Notes: generated by a model not told the origin, from the sequence alone. A DNA stretch of 64,000 nucleotides from Zhenpiania hominis (GCF_014333425.1 NZ_JACRYT010000011.1:1-64000), one strand, 5' to 3'; positions 1 to 8,992 are shown, counted from the first letter of the stretch. Numbers and translations are program-made.

Positions 1-719
1 CGGATATTATCGTGAATAATAAAAAACATAAACATCGTACACCGAACAGCACTCGGGCATTTATGATTAAAAATGATTATGCCATCGCCGGAAACGGAAC
101 GGCGTGGGACGGAATTGATACCTGCTTGGAACGTTACGGATTTAAAGTAACACGTCACGACAACATGACCTCATTTTTTAAAGAAATGGAAAAGGGTAAT
201 CGCTATGCCATCATCCTGTTCCGCGCCGGCACACGAGGCGGTGTCACATGGACTTCCGGCGGGCATTATTTAGCGGCAACTGCGTACAAGAAAAAGAACG
301 GCAAGCATTATCTGTACATGCGTGATCCTGGAGCCAGGAAAAATGATGGTTGGCACTGCTACGAAACGACCATGAGAGGGTTAATTAAAGTCTTGTGGAC
401 ATGTTATCTAAAAAAAGAGAAAACATCTGCGAGGAAGCCAGTCAGCGCCTCATATAAGGTGGGAAGAGTTTACGAACTGCAATGCAATGTCAACGTGCGT
501 ACGGGAGCCGGAAAGAAATATCGGATTAAGAAGGTTCGGGAACTGACTGCAAGCGGAAAAAAACACGCAACAAAAACAAAGGCCAGCGCAAATGCCGTAC
601 TGAAGAGGGGGACAAAAGTCACAGTAAAGAAAATTAAGAAAAACGGCAGCTATATCTGGCTGAAAATTCCTTCCGGCTGGATCTGCGCCAAGACAAAATA
701 CAAGGTCAGAGTAAAGTAA
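1..719 (+). CDS. C39-like peptidase fragment with SH3 domain (5' partial)
   Basis: This is the carboxy-terminal part of what is probably a secreted cell-wall protein. A GTG at 12 could serve as a start, but the frame is open to the left edge (Asp-Ile-Ile before it) and no ribosome binding site is visible, so I read it as truncated by the window. The first ~140 residues look like the end of a C39-like papain-fold cysteine peptidase: SGGHYLAATAY carries the expected catalytic His, and a RDPG segment follows where such proteins have an Asp. The catalytic Cys would lie outside the window. The last ~95 residues (ELQCNVNVRTGAGKKYRIKK ... WLKIPSGWICA) resemble a bacterial SH3 domain that binds peptidoglycan. 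The protein is very Lys-rich. A terminator follows at once. Substrate and exact family are not determined. Confidence 0.6.
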   Translation, partial: DIIVNNKKHKHRTPNSTRAFMIKNDYAIAGNGTAWDGIDTCLERYGFKVTRHDNMTSFFKEMEKGNRYAIILFRAGTRGGVTWTSGGHYLAATAYKKKNGKHYLYMRDPGARKNDGWHCYETTMRGLIKVLWTCYLKKEKTSARKPVSASYKVGRVYELQCNVNVRTGAGKKYRIKKVRELTASGKKHATKTKASANAVLKRGTKVTVKKIKKNGSYIWLKIPSGWICAKTKYKVRVK

Positions 720-725
720 TAATCC

Positions 726-752
726 GCCCCGGGAGACCGGGGCTTTTATTAT
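726..752 (+). terminator. Intrinsic terminator after the SH3 protein
   Basis: A perfect 7-bp stem GCCCCGG/CCGGGGC with a GAGA tetraloop, followed by TTTTATTATT. It begins seven bases after the stop codon. Confidence 0.85.
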
Positions 753-766
753 TGCTATAAAAAACT

Positions 767-875
767 ACCTATTTATATAGGTGTAACGTGACTAAAAAGC
801 GAAAGGCCTCATCCGCTCCAGGTGGAAAACCCGCTGAGGCGCAGCAAATTAGGCGTCTGGCGGGTTTTTCTTTTT
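767..875 (+). promoter_or_regulatory. Overlapping alternative hairpins upstream of dppA
   Basis: The gap between the first terminator and dppA (about 260 bases) holds nested complementary segments. GCCTCA (806-811) can pair with TGAGGC (835-840), and AAAACCCGC (826-834) can pair with GCGGGTTTT (860-868), followed by TCTTTTTT. The two pairings interlock, so only one can form as a simple hairpin; the second looks like an intrinsic terminator. A small hairpin ACCTAT/ATAGGT lies at 767-782. This layout fits an attenuator or a small regulatory RNA, but the dppA promoter appears to start downstream of it, so it may instead be a leftover terminator. Function is unknown. Confidence 0.4.
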
Positions 876-914
876 TGATGTACGTTTGCGGGCGGTTAAT
901 TTTCCAAAAGCGGA

Positions 915-943
915 TTGACAAAGACAATAGCGGGTGCTAAATT
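915..943 (+). promoter_or_regulatory. Sigma-A promoter for dppA
   Basis: TTGACA at 915-920, a 17-bp spacer, and TAAATT at 938-943 with an extended TG at 935-936. The start codon of dppA is about 70 bases downstream. Confidence 0.6.
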
Positions 944-1014
944 GTAAAATATGGATAAAATTTTGCGGTCCGTTAAGCAGGACCCTTTATGGAAAGCGGC
1001 AGGAGGGAACGGAT

Positions 1015-1812
1015 ATGAAAATTTTTATCAGCGCGGACATTGAAGGCGTCGCAACGACAACCCTGTGGCCGGAAACGGAAAAAGGGAGCGAAGATTACAG
1101 ACTGCACGCGCAGCAGATGACCATGGAAGTAATCGCTGCCTGTGAGGCTGCCAGTGAAGCCGGGGCTTCGGAAATTGTAGTGCGGGATGCCCACGAGGAT
1201 GGGAACAATCTGGATATCTGGAAGCTTCCTGAAAACGTTACCCTGATTCGGGGCTGGTCCGGTCATCCGTACTCCATGGTATATGGAATTGATCCCAGCT
1301 TTGACGCGGCGATTTTTATCGGCTATCATTCTGCGGCATCCAGCGAAGGGAATCCTCTTTCTCATACAGAAAGCCTGAACCCTCTTTCCGTCAAACTGAA
1401 CGGAGCCCTTGCCAGCGAATTTTTGCTTTACAGCTATGCGGCGGCGCTGGAAGGAGTGCCTTCTGTATTTCTTTCCGGAGACAAGAATTTGTGTGAAACC
1501 AGCAAAGGACTGCATCCGCGGCTGGTTACCTGTCCGGTAAAAGAAGGCTGCGGCGGAGCTACCGTTAATTACAATCCAAAAGCAGTTTTGAAATGGATCA
1601 AAGAGGGGGTAAAGACGGCGCTGAACCAGGACTTGCGATCTGCGCTGCCGAACCTGCCTCAGACATATGAGCTTGAAATCTGCTATAAAAAGACCTCTGA
1701 CGCGGAAAAATTTTCATATTTTCCGGGAGTTCAAAAAAGAGACGATAATACGGTCGTATTTTCGTCCCGCGACTATTTCGAGGTGCTGCGGGTGATTTCT
1801 TTTTTATGCTGA
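1015..1812 (+). CDS. dppA: D-aminopeptidase, peptidase family M55 (DppA-like)
   Basis: A 265-residue cytoplasmic zinc aminopeptidase of family M55; the family type enzyme of Bacillus subtilis removes D-amino acids such as D-Ala from short peptides and self-assembles into a decamer. The expected metal and catalytic residues are visible: Asp8 and Glu10 in SADIEGVA, His60 in RDAHEDG, His105 in IGYHS, His117 in SHTES, Glu135 in ALASEF. The frame stays open upstream to 934, but the ATG at 1015 sits behind AGGAGGGAACGGAT and starts exactly at the conserved MKIFISADIEG, so I use it. No dipeptide transporter genes accompany it, unlike the B. subtilis dpp operon. A role in recycling cell-wall or dietary D-amino-acid peptides is inferred. 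Confidence 0.92.
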   Translation: MKIFISADIEGVATTTLWPETEKGSEDYRLHAQQMTMEVIAACEAASEAGASEIVVRDAHEDGNNLDIWKLPENVTLIRGWSGHPYSMVYGIDPSFDAAIFIGYHSAASSEGNPLSHTESLNPLSVKLNGALASEFLLYSYAAALEGVPSVFLSGDKNLCETSKGLHPRLVTCPVKEGCGGATVNYNPKAVLKWIKEGVKTALNQDLRSALPNLPQTYELEICYKKTSDAEKFSYFPGVQKRDDNTVVFSSRDYFEVLRVISFLC

Positions 1813-1925
1813 CCGATGGCCTAAAAGAGAAAAGAAGAACTTTTGTTAAGATTTTTATCGTGTAATTTTTAAGATTTGTTAAATAGAATAAAAAAAGAAA
1901 ACTTTCGAAAGAGGGGGATGCGGAT

Positions 1926-2669
1926 ATGGAGAAAAAAGGGCTGACTTCATTTGCTCTGAAAATAATCGGATTTTGTGCTATGATACTGGGCAGTGTGCCG
2001 CTTGTCTTAGGAGGAGAGATTTTTCCTTATTACCGGATTTTCTTTCGGATTTCCGCGGTTTTATTTGCGTTTGTGCTGACGGAAGGATTTTATCATACGT
2101 CAAGCAGGATCAAGTATCTGGTACGCCTTCTTATTGCGGGAGTTGTCATGTATGCGGGGAATCACCTGGTAGCGTATCTGACAGGGAATAATCTGCCTTT
2201 GGAATACGGGATGTTTTTGACTCTGGCTGCCGGATTTGGCGCGATGTGGGTTTTTAACTGGGTTAGAGAAGACGGATATTCTCTTGAAAGCCGCATGATC
2301 GGTATTACAGCGGGAGCGGTGCTCAGTATTCTGGCAATGATGTTTGCCGAAAGTGGATTCTGTGTCATTCCTGTAGTTCTGATTGGATTTTTCTTCCATG
2401 GCAAAAAGCTGTGGATCTCATTGCTGTTGATTGCTATTTCCGCAGTACTTGCTTTTAACAGTATCGCCTACACTCCTTCCGGCGCCATTGACTGGAATCT
2501 ATTTTTTACGGAAAATTGTGATTGGTCGATTATTGGTCTTCTGCCCTTTATTCTTTTCTATGGCGGACGATCCGGTCCCAACAGAGGCTTTGCGAAATGG
2601 TTCTTTTATGCCTGCTACCCATTGTGTGTCTGGACGTGCGCGGTAGTAGGAATGTATTTTACGAGATAG
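1926..2669 (+). CDS. TraX-like integral membrane protein
   Basis: A 247-residue membrane protein with about eight hydrophobic segments. The opening LTSFALKIIGFCAMILG, the FRISAVLFAFVLTEGFYHTSS segment and the ending RGFAKWFFYACYPL match the pattern of the TraX family, whose founding member acetylates F-pilin in E. coli; chromosomal Firmicutes members have no established substrate and may be acyltransferases of the cell envelope. Start ATG at 1926 follows AGAGGGGGATGCGGAT. There are no conjugation genes nearby, so a pilin role is unlikely. It is followed 60 bases later by the thioredoxin-domain gene in the same direction. Confidence 0.75.
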   Translation: MEKKGLTSFALKIIGFCAMILGSVPLVLGGEIFPYYRIFFRISAVLFAFVLTEGFYHTSSRIKYLVRLLIAGVVMYAGNHLVAYLTGNNLPLEYGMFLTLAAGFGAMWVFNWVREDGYSLESRMIGITAGAVLSILAMMFAESGFCVIPVVLIGFFFHGKKLWISLLLIAISAVLAFNSIAYTPSGAIDWNLFFTENCDWSIIGLLPFILFYGGRSGPNRGFAKWFFYACYPLCVWTCAVVGMYFTR

Positions 2670-2729
2670 GCTGGGATGCATAACCTTTTCATGAAATGGA
2701 AACTCTATTTTCAGGAAAGGAGAAGTTAA

Positions 2730-4745
2730 ATGAAAACACAGAATCGCAAAGCAGATTTCGCTGCTAACCAGCTGATTGATGAAAAGTCGCCCTATCTTCT
2801 TCAGCATGCTTACAATCCGGTGAAATGGCGTCCTTGGGAGGAGGAAGTTTTTTTGGAGGCACGTCGGAAGGACATTCCGGTTTTCCTCAGTATTGGTTAT
2901 TCTACCTGCCACTGGTGCCATGTGATGGCGGAAGAATCCTTTGAAGATCCGGAAGTCGCGGAAATTCTCAATAGGAGCTTCCTGCCTGTGAAAGTGGATC
3001 GGGAAGAACGACCGGATATCGACGCGGTCTATATGGCCGCATGTCAGGCTCTTACAGGATCGGGAGGCTGGCCGCTGACGATCATTATGACGCCGGAGAA
3101 GGAGCCTTTCTTTGCGGGAACTTATTTTCCGAAAAAAGGGAACGGGCGGACTGCAGGATTGATAGAGATTCTTCTTTTTGTTGAAAAAAGCTGGAGGCAG
3201 GATCGCCGCAGGCTGCAGGCGGATAGTCAGACGGTTGTGGCGTTTCTCCAAGAAAACGGGGAGAAGGCCAGGGACAGCGCTTGGGATCAGGAAGAACTTC
3301 TTCACGCCGCGGCAGGATGGTTTTTTAAAAATTTTGATGAAACATGGGGCGGATTCGGGCCGGCGCCCAAATTTCCGTCCGCTCATAATCTGCTGTTTCT
3401 TATGGGACAAAAGGATCCGCTTTGTATGCAGATGGCGGAAAAGACGCTGGTTCAGATGTACCGAGGCGGAATTTTTGACCATATCGGAGGCGGGTTCTGT
3501 CGATACTCGACGGATGAACGATGGCTGGTTCCTCATTTTGAAAAAATGCTTTATGATAATGCATGGCTGCTTGCGGCGTATGCCCAGGCATATAGCCTGA
3601 CGGGAAATCCGTTTTACCGACAGGTCGGAGAACAGATCTTTGAATATATCGAGCAGGAACTGACCGATCCGGAAGGCGGGTTCTGGTGCGGACAGGATGC
3701 GGACAGCAACGGAAGAGAGGGCCTTTTTTATTTGTTTTCACCGGGAGAAGTCTGTCAGGTGCTGGGAGAAACAGACGGCCTTCAGTTCTGCAGTCGGTTT
3801 GATATCACTGCGGGCGGAAATTTTGAAGGAAAAAGTATTCCTAATCTGATTGGAGCCGATGATTATGTGCGCCAGGAAAGAAAGGATGTTAGGGAGAGGC
3901 TGTCCGCTTACCGCAGGGAGAGGGCTTCTCTGGGCACGGATGATAAAATTCTGACCGGCTGGAATGGCCTGATGATTGCGGCTTTGGCAAGATCCGCGGT
4001 CATAATGGAGCGTCCCCGATTTCTGAAAGCCGCCCAAAGAGCCGAAGGTTTTTTATGGGAGCACATCCACATGGGAAACGGTCTGATTATGGCAAGATGG
4101 AGGCAGGGCGAAGCCAAGTATCCGGGGATACTGGATGACTATGCGTTTTTTATCTGGGGCCTGTTGGAATGCTATGGGGCCTGTTACGATGCTGAATATC
4201 TGGAAAAAGCGGAGCTTTTGGGAGAACGCATGCTGGAGCAGTTCTTCGACTGGGAAAAGGGCGGATGCTTTTTATATGGGCGGGACAGCGAGACGCTGCT
4301 TTTTCGGCCAAAAGAAATTCATGATGGAGCGATGCCTTCGGGAAATTCCGTGGCAGCGCTTGTAATGCGGCGACTGTCCTTTTTTACCGGAAAACAGAAA
4401 TGGAGAGAGGCCTGGGAAAAGCAAAAGCAGTTCTTTTTGCAGAAAGCCTTTCATCCCGCAGGGCATGGATTCTTTTTACATGTACTGCAGGAGGAACGGC
4501 GGGGCCAGTTGATCGGCGTCGGGGAAGAATCGATCCGGGATGAAAAAATGTCGTCTCTGAATCTGGATATACTGATAAAAACGAGGGGCTGTCAAGAAAA
4601 AATAGAAAAGCTCGCACCCTTTCTGAAAGATTATCCAATTCCGGAAAAAGGAAATGATTTTTATTTCTGTCAAAATCACGTATGCAGCGAGGTCGTTCAT
4701 TCTTTGGATGAAGTTCAAAAAATAGTTGACATTTTTTTACAATAA
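2730..4745 (+). CDS. Thioredoxin-domain protein, YyaL/SSP411 family (DUF255)
   Basis: A 671-residue protein with an N-terminal thioredoxin-like domain (DUF255) and a C-terminal alpha-barrel that resembles glycosidase/epimerase folds. Diagnostic segments are [12 protein letters not shown] near residue 20, the CHWC redox-like motif near residue 61 ([10 protein letters not shown]), GGWPL near residue 112, and the [12 protein letters not shown] and HFEKMLYDN blocks around 250-275. The family is widespread but its reaction is not known. Length is normal. The start ATG lies behind AGGAAAGGAGAAGTTAA. The promoter of the next gene is embedded in its last codons. Confidence 0.9.
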   Translation: MKTQNRKADFAANQLIDEKSPYLLQHAYNPVKWRPWEEEVFLEARRKDIPVFLSIGYSTCHWCHVMAEESFEDPEVAEILNRSFLPVKVDREERPDIDAVYMAACQALTGSGGWPLTIIMTPEKEPFFAGTYFPKKGNGRTAGLIEILLFVEKSWRQDRRRLQADSQTVVAFLQENGEKARDSAWDQEELLHAAAGWFFKNFDETWGGFGPAPKFPSAHNLLFLMGQKDPLCMQMAEKTLVQMYRGGIFDHIGGGFCRYSTDERWLVPHFEKMLYDNAWLLAAYAQAYSLTGNPFYRQVGEQIFEYIEQELTDPEGGFWCGQDADSNGREGLFYLFSPGEVCQVLGETDGLQFCSRFDITAGGNFEGKSIPNLIGADDYVRQERKDVRERLSAYRRERASLGTDDKILTGWNGLMIAALARSAVIMERPRFLKAAQRAEGFLWEHIHMGNGLIMARWRQGEAKYPGILDDYAFFIWGLLECYGACYDAEYLEKAELLGERMLEQFFDWEKGGCFLYGRDSETLLFRPKEIHDGAMPSGNSVAALVMRRLSFFTGKQKWREAWEKQKQFFLQKAFHPAGHGFFLHVLQEERRGQLIGVGEESIRDEKMSSLNLDILIKTRGCQEKIEKLAPFLKDYPIPEKGNDFYFCQNHVCSEVVHSLDEVQKIVDIFLQ

Positions 4746-4754
4746 AGATATAAT
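4726..4754 (+). promoter_or_regulatory. Consensus sigma-A promoter inside the end of the YyaL gene
   Basis: TTGACA (4726-4731) and TATAAT (4749-4754) with exactly 17 bases between them: both hexamers are perfect. The -35 element lies in the last codons and the -10 begins just after the stop of the upstream gene. It should drive the YdbC-like gene strongly. Confidence 0.85.
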
Positions 4755-4813
4755 ATGGTTGCAGGAAGAAAAGGGGCCTGCAATCATTTTGGGAAAGGAG
4801 AGATACATACGAG

Positions 4814-5050
4814 ATGAGCGATTATGACAGGAATGAAATTGAATTTACAATCAAAGAGAAGATTGGCGTGATTAAGCCTTACCCGACCGGATGGAACAGG
4901 GAACTGAATTTGGTGTCGTGGAATGGAAACCCAGTCAAGTACGATATAAGGGATTGGGATCCGGAGCATGAACACATGTCCAGAGGTATTACGCTTCGCC
5001 CTGATGAAATGCGGAAAATTCTAAGACTTCTTGAAGACCGGGAGGTTTGA
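4814..5050 (+). CDS. YdbC/PC4-like single-strand DNA-binding protein
   Basis: A 78-residue protein matching the bacterial YdbC family, which shares the fold of the eukaryotic coactivator PC4 and binds single-stranded DNA as a dimer. The typical pattern is present: an early beta-strand pair (FTIKEKIGVI), then WNRELNLVSWNGNPVKYDIRDW, then HMSRGITL and a final helix. It stands behind a perfect promoter, so it is probably abundant. Ribosome binding site GGAAAGGAG is 13 bases upstream of the ATG, somewhat far. It may act in transcription or DNA repair; that is inference from the fold. Confidence 0.8.
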   Translation: MSDYDRNEIEFTIKEKIGVIKPYPTGWNRELNLVSWNGNPVKYDIRDWDPEHEHMSRGITLRPDEMRKILRLLEDREV

Positions 5051-5118
5051 GTCCCGGCACAGAATCAGAGAGAATGCATATAGTGATAGAAAAAAGACTT
5101 TTCAGGAGGTATATCCAT

Positions 5119-5265
5119 ATGAGATGTTATGACAAAAAAGATGGAATGGATCCATCGCTGCTGTTTTTCTTTCTGATCCTTGTGATGATATTCTGCCGGC
5201 CGGGGATTGTCGGATGCGGAAATGATTGCTGCGAATCGACATGTGAGCCGGCGTGTGACTGCTAA
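5119..5265 (+). CDS. Small Cys-rich membrane peptide (48 aa)
   Basis: A 48-residue protein. The open frame extends back to 5047, but AGGAGG at 5104-5109 fits the ATG at 5119. Residues 10-30 form one hydrophobic transmembrane helix (SLLFFFLILVMIFC). The tail holds seven of its eight further residues types as Cys/Asp/Glu in the pattern CGNDCCESTCEPACDC, with six Cys in the last 17 residues. I do not recognise a family. The tail could bind metal or form disulphides. It lies 68 bases after the YdbC-like gene and probably shares its transcript. Confidence 0.6.
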   Translation: MRCYDKKDGMDPSLLFFFLILVMIFCRPGIVGCGNDCCESTCEPACDC

Positions 5266-5287
5266 TTCTTTTTCATGTTAATTCCGT

Positions 5288-5320
5288 AAAAATTCCGTCT
5301 GAATGTCAGACGGAATTTTT
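5288..5320. terminator. Bidirectional terminator between convergent genes
   Basis: AAAAATTCC then GTCTGA, loop ATG, and TCAGAC then GGAATTTTT form a long stem with A- and T-runs at its ends. It serves the Cys-rich peptide gene (+) and the DUF378 gene (-); the stop codon of the latter (5306-5308) lies in the stem. Confidence 0.85.
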
Positions 5321-5503
5321 TCCATTGCGGAAGAAAAATGAAATCGCATAAAGTCCGGCCAGACCGACAATGGCAAAGATAATTCGGCTGATGATCTGGA
5401 GATCTGGACCGAAAATACTGGAAACAAGGTCATATTGGAAAAAACCGATCAGGCCCCAGTTGATTGCGCCGATGATGATGAGCGCGAGAATTAAATTCCT
5501 CAA
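5306..5503 (-). CDS. DUF378 family small membrane protein
   Basis: A 65-residue protein with two transmembrane helices. The sequence RNLILALIIIGAINWGLIGFFQYDLV followed by ISRIIFAIVGLAGLYAISFF is typical of DUF378 (YuzA-like), whose function is unknown. The frame remains open back to 5545, but a TTG at 5501-5503 sits seven bases after AAAGGAGTG, which fits much better than the upstream ATG (in the longer frame the same ribosome binding site would be coding). It converges on the Cys-rich peptide gene and shares a terminator with it. It diverges from the nucleoside kinase gene 88 bases away. Confidence 0.8.
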   Translation of the reverse strand: MRNLILALIIIGAINWGLIGFFQYDLVSSIFGPDLQIISRIIFAIVGLAGLYAISFFFRNGKNSV

Positions 5504-5590
5504 AGATATCACTCCTTTCAACAGGTATTTTGTCCATTCCCGCATAAAATATGATATACTGATCAGTAATGCTTTAAGGAGGCATGTGAT

Positions 5591-7264
5591 TTGAATATAA
5601 AATTAAAAAAGGGACCGAAAGAGTCGGTTGTTGATCTGCAGTTGGATTCGCCGATTACGATTGAGACCCTTCTGAAACAGTATGAAAAAGAACTGCCATA
5701 TACGATTCTGGCGGCAAAAGTGGATAATGAGGTTGAAGAACTGACGACTGTGCTTTCTGAGGACTGCTGTGTGGAATTTTTGGATATGAGGACACAGGCG
5801 GCAAATTTAATCTATCAGTACAGCCTTTGCCTGATTTATCTGAAAGCGATCTGGGATGTTTTGGGAAGAGATGTTCCGGTGGAAATACAGAACTCTCTCA
5901 ATAAGGGGCTCTATACGGAAGTAAAAACTCCAAGAGCCATTACAGAACAACAGGTCTGCGCTGTGGAACGTAGAATGAAAGAACTGGTCCAACTGGATCT
6001 GCCGATTCAGAAGGAAAAAGTGCCGTGGGCAGAGGCTGTGGATTTTTTAAGAGAAAACGGATACGATGAAAAGTACCGCCTTCTGAAAAATCATCCGGAG
6101 ATAGAAGCGGCAACGTTTTACAGCCTGGAGGGATATAAAAATTTCTTTTATGGGGATATGGTTCCCTCCACCGGATACATTCGCTATTTTGAATTGCGAA
6201 AATATAGAAGAGGTGTGATTCTCCGTTTCCCATATCCTTCTGATCCGAATCGGATTCCGGAATATGTAGATGAGAAAAAGCTGTGCGCGGCCTTTGGTGA
6301 AGCGAAAAAGTGGCACAGGCTTACGCATGTTTCCTATCTGGCGGATTTGAATGAGAAGGTGCGAGATGGAGCATATAAGGAACTGGTGCTTTTGTCGGAA
6401 GCGCTTCATGAAAAAAAAGTGGCGGCTATCGCCGATCAGATTGTGAAAGAACGGAAGCGTATCATTCTAATTGCAGGCCCATCTTCTTCCGGAAAAACCA
6501 CATTTGCCAGAAGACTTTGTATTCAGCTGAAGGTCAATGGAGTGGACCCGTTGTATCTGGGTACGGATGACTACTTTGTAGAGAGGAAGGATACGCCTCT
6601 TGACGCGGACGGGCAGCCGAACTATGAAGATCTGGAAGCCCTCGACATCGATCTGTTCAATCGTAATATGAATGATCTTCTCAGCGGCAGGACGGTAGAT
6701 CTTCCTACTTTCGACTTTATCAATGGAACTAAGGCGTTTGGGCGGAGGATTACGTCCATAAAACCATATCAGCCGATTCTGATCGAGGGGATCCATGCGC
6801 TGAACGGAAAGCTTACCCGATATATAAGGGACGAAGAAAAGTTTAAAATTTACATCAGCCCCTTTACGCAGCTCAATGTGGACAGTCACAACCGGGTTCC
6901 GACGACAGATGCCAGGATGCTCCGGAGAATGGTGCGGGACTATCTGTACCGTGGCCATACAGCGCAGATGACAATCGCCGCATGGCCGAAAGTGCGCAAA
7001 GGTGAGGACAAGAATATTTTCCCGTTTAATGGGGAAGCGGATGTGCTGTTTAATTCTGCGCTGGCGTATGAGCTGGCAATTTTGAAAAAACATGCGCAGC
7101 CCTTGCTGCAGGCCATCGAGCGCTCAGAACCTGAATACAGTGATGCCCAGAGGCTTCTCAGCTTTTTGAATTTTTTTGAGGTAATTGAAGATGAGTCAAT
7201 CATTCCCAACAATTCGATCCTGCGGGAGTTCATTGGCGGCAGCATTTTTTCGGAATATCTGTAG
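5591..7264 (+). CDS. Nucleoside kinase: TGS/ThrRS-like N-terminus fused to uridine kinase
   Basis: A 557-residue fusion found in Firmicutes. The N-terminal ~60 residues resemble a TGS ubiquitin-like domain, followed by a region related to the second additional domain of threonyl-tRNA synthetase (FYSLEGYKNFFYGDMVPSTG near 180-200). The C-terminal ~270 residues are a P-loop uridine kinase/phosphoribulokinase: Walker A GPSSSGKTT near residue 296, then TDDYFVER and a DFINGT segment. It probably phosphorylates a pyrimidine nucleoside; the role of the tRNA-synthetase-like part is unknown. Start is TTG behind AAGGAGGCATGTGAT; an ATG just upstream is followed at once by a stop. A candidate -10 TATACT lies at 5555-5560. 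Confidence 0.85.
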   Translation: MNIKLKKGPKESVVDLQLDSPITIETLLKQYEKELPYTILAAKVDNEVEELTTVLSEDCCVEFLDMRTQAANLIYQYSLCLIYLKAIWDVLGRDVPVEIQNSLNKGLYTEVKTPRAITEQQVCAVERRMKELVQLDLPIQKEKVPWAEAVDFLRENGYDEKYRLLKNHPEIEAATFYSLEGYKNFFYGDMVPSTGYIRYFELRKYRRGVILRFPYPSDPNRIPEYVDEKKLCAAFGEAKKWHRLTHVSYLADLNEKVRDGAYKELVLLSEALHEKKVAAIADQIVKERKRIILIAGPSSSGKTTFARRLCIQLKVNGVDPLYLGTDDYFVERKDTPLDADGQPNYEDLEALDIDLFNRNMNDLLSGRTVDLPTFDFINGTKAFGRRITSIKPYQPILIEGIHALNGKLTRYIRDEEKFKIYISPFTQLNVDSHNRVPTTDARMLRRMVRDYLYRGHTAQMTIAAWPKVRKGEDKNIFPFNGEADVLFNSALAYELAILKKHAQPLLQAIERSEPEYSDAQRLLSFLNFFEVIEDESIIPNNSILREFIGGSIFSEYL

Positions 7265-7295
7265 ATAAAAACAAGAAGACATAAAGGAGACGAAA

Positions 7296-8204
7296 ATGAG
7301 TAAAATTACAGTAATCGGCGGAGCAAGACAGCAGATCACGGCAAATGCCCTTGATCAGATTATGGCAGAGCAGGAAAACGAGGGGGAAATTTTTGCGTCC
7401 TTCAGTGGCACAGGGCATAATATTGCGGAAAACCTTGGGCGTATAGGTGCTGATGTGGCTTTCGTAAGCGCTGCGGGAGATGATTTCAGCGGCAGAGCGC
7501 TGCGGCAGGAAATGGAGAAGGCGGGAGTCAATACGCGGTTTCTGCGCCTTGAGGAAGGGCAGCGTACAGCTGCGAGGATAGAAGTCCTCAATATTATTGG
7601 CGATCCGCAGATGATTATGAATGATGAAAAGATATACGGCTGTATTACGAAGGAAACTGTGGATGAAGCGGAGGAACTTTTGAACGCTTCCGAATTTGTG
7701 TGTGTGGATGGAAGTCTGAGTGAAGAGGTGCTGCGGCATCTGATTGAGACGATAAAAGTCCCGCTCTTTTTAGACCCTCATAGGGAAGAGGACGCGGAGA
7801 AAGTAAGAGATTTTATCGGCGCGTTTGATATGATAAAGCCCAACAGAGGAGAAGCCTCTGTACTCTGCGGAAAGGAAATCTTTAGTGAAGAGCAGCTGAA
7901 AGAAGCCGGGAAGTGGTTTGCGGATCAGGGTGTGAAGCGGATTTTTATCACGATGAGCGGAGGGGGAGTTTATTATAAGGAAGGCGACTCAGAAGGAATC
8001 CTGCGGCCGAATGAGATGCTTCCTATGCAGAATGAGCGAGGAGCGGGAGACGCGTTTTCCGCGGCAGTTCTGGATGGCGCGATTCGTGGTATGACCATAG
8101 AACAGTTAGCGGCATACGGGATGAAAGCTGCTGAGATTACACTTGAGTGCAAAGCCGCGGTAAATCCGGCTATGAGTCGGGAGAAAATGGACTCCGGCGA
8201 ATAA
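7296..8204 (+). CDS. PfkB-family carbohydrate/nucleoside kinase
   Basis: A 302-residue ribokinase-fold kinase. Two family signatures are visible: the N-terminal glycine-rich segment SGTGHNIAENLGRIGADVAFV (around 37-57) and the C-terminal anion-hole/catalytic motif ERGAGDAFSAAV near residue 245, where the Asp is the general base. The gene begins 31 bases after the uridine-kinase fusion, behind AAAGGAGACGAAA, so they are probably one transcript. The sequence style resembles pseudouridine kinases, and a second nucleoside kinase next door agrees with a nucleoside-salvage role, but the substrate cannot be settled from sequence alone. Confidence 0.85.
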   Translation: MSKITVIGGARQQITANALDQIMAEQENEGEIFASFSGTGHNIAENLGRIGADVAFVSAAGDDFSGRALRQEMEKAGVNTRFLRLEEGQRTAARIEVLNIIGDPQMIMNDEKIYGCITKETVDEAEELLNASEFVCVDGSLSEEVLRHLIETIKVPLFLDPHREEDAEKVRDFIGAFDMIKPNRGEASVLCGKEIFSEEQLKEAGKWFADQGVKRIFITMSGGGVYYKEGDSEGILRPNEMLPMQNERGAGDAFSAAVLDGAIRGMTIEQLAAYGMKAAEITLECKAAVNPAMSREKMDSGE

Positions 8205-8302
8205 ACTTGAACAGTGTAGCGCTGGAAATTCAACTTTTATGTGGCGCGGACGCGTACGACTCGAATCGGGGAAGGTTGAAAAAGGAAAACAGGAGGTCGA
8301 AG

Positions 8303-8929
8303 ATGGAACAGAATGTGAAAGAAGCGAACAAACGGAAAATCGAATTGCTTATAAGAAATTTGAAAAAACGGAATATGATAGGTTACTATTGTGAAACAGC
8401 GGAAGACGCGCGGAGACAGATCCGCGCTATGATTCGGGATGAGGATGTTGTTTCCTGGGGCGGATCCACGACGCTGGATCAGATTGGTATCAAAAAGGAC
8501 CTTTCCAATGTGATCGACGCAATGGCCGCGCCTCCGGAACGGGCCTATGAAGAACGGCGCAGAACACTGACCGCCGATGTATATCTGACCAGCACCAATG
8601 CCATTACTATGGACGGAGAACTGGTCAATATTGACGGCGTGGGCAACCGGGTGGCAGCGATGTGCTTTGGCCCGAATAAAGTGATCGTAGTTGCGGGAGC
8701 GAATAAAATTGTGGAAAATGAAGAGGCTGCCATCGCGCGCATCAAAACCGATGCCTGCCCGCCGAACTGTATTCGTCTGGACAAGCAGACGCCTTGTGCG
8801 CTTACCGGAAAGTGCGGACAGTGTCTGACTCCGGGACAGACGATCTGTTCTTATACAGTGACAACGAGATTTAATTCCATTCCGGATCGGGTACATGTGA
8901 TTTTAGTCAACGAAGTACTGGGGTACTAA
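8303..8929 (+). CDS. LUD-domain (LutC/DUF162-like) protein
   Basis: A 208-residue LUD-domain protein. SWGGSTTLDQIG near residue 54 and the block YLTSTNAITMDGELVNIDGVGNRVAAM (93-119) are diagnostic for the stand-alone DUF162 form. It also carries a Cys-rich C-terminus (CPPNC, CALTGKCGQC, C), suggesting a metal or Fe-S site. Family relatives LutB/LutC take part in lactate oxidation, but there are no other lut genes here. The frame overlaps the end of the PfkB gene if read from 8147; AGGAGGTCGAAG before the ATG at 8303 decides the start. It is the last gene before a strong terminator. Confidence 0.88.
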   Translation: MEQNVKEANKRKIELLIRNLKKRNMIGYYCETAEDARRQIRAMIRDEDVVSWGGSTTLDQIGIKKDLSNVIDAMAAPPERAYEERRRTLTADVYLTSTNAITMDGELVNIDGVGNRVAAMCFGPNKVIVVAGANKIVENEEAAIARIKTDACPPNCIRLDKQTPCALTGKCGQCLTPGQTICSYTVTTRFNSIPDRVHVILVNEVLGY

Positions 8930-8956
8930 AGCTGAAAAGGAACGAATAAAACGAAA

Positions 8957-8992
8957 GAGCCGCGGGTTTGTGCAGACTGCCCGCGGCTTTAC
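8957..8992 (+). terminator. Intrinsic terminator after the LUD gene
   Basis: GCCGCGGG (8959-8966) pairs with CCCGCGGC (8980-8987), followed by TTTACTG. The 3' arm and the following bases recur at 9621-9650. Confidence 0.8.

Noticed and set aside
806..825. ATCCGCTCCA like the 3' end of a tetrahydrofolate riboswitch
   Set aside because: The matching 5' strand (GGAGAGTAG-like) and the conserved internal loops are missing, and no folate gene follows.
973..1515. 180-codon leftward frame opposite dppA
   Set aside because: It lies fully antisense to a conserved enzyme, with no ribosome binding site and low-plausibility composition.
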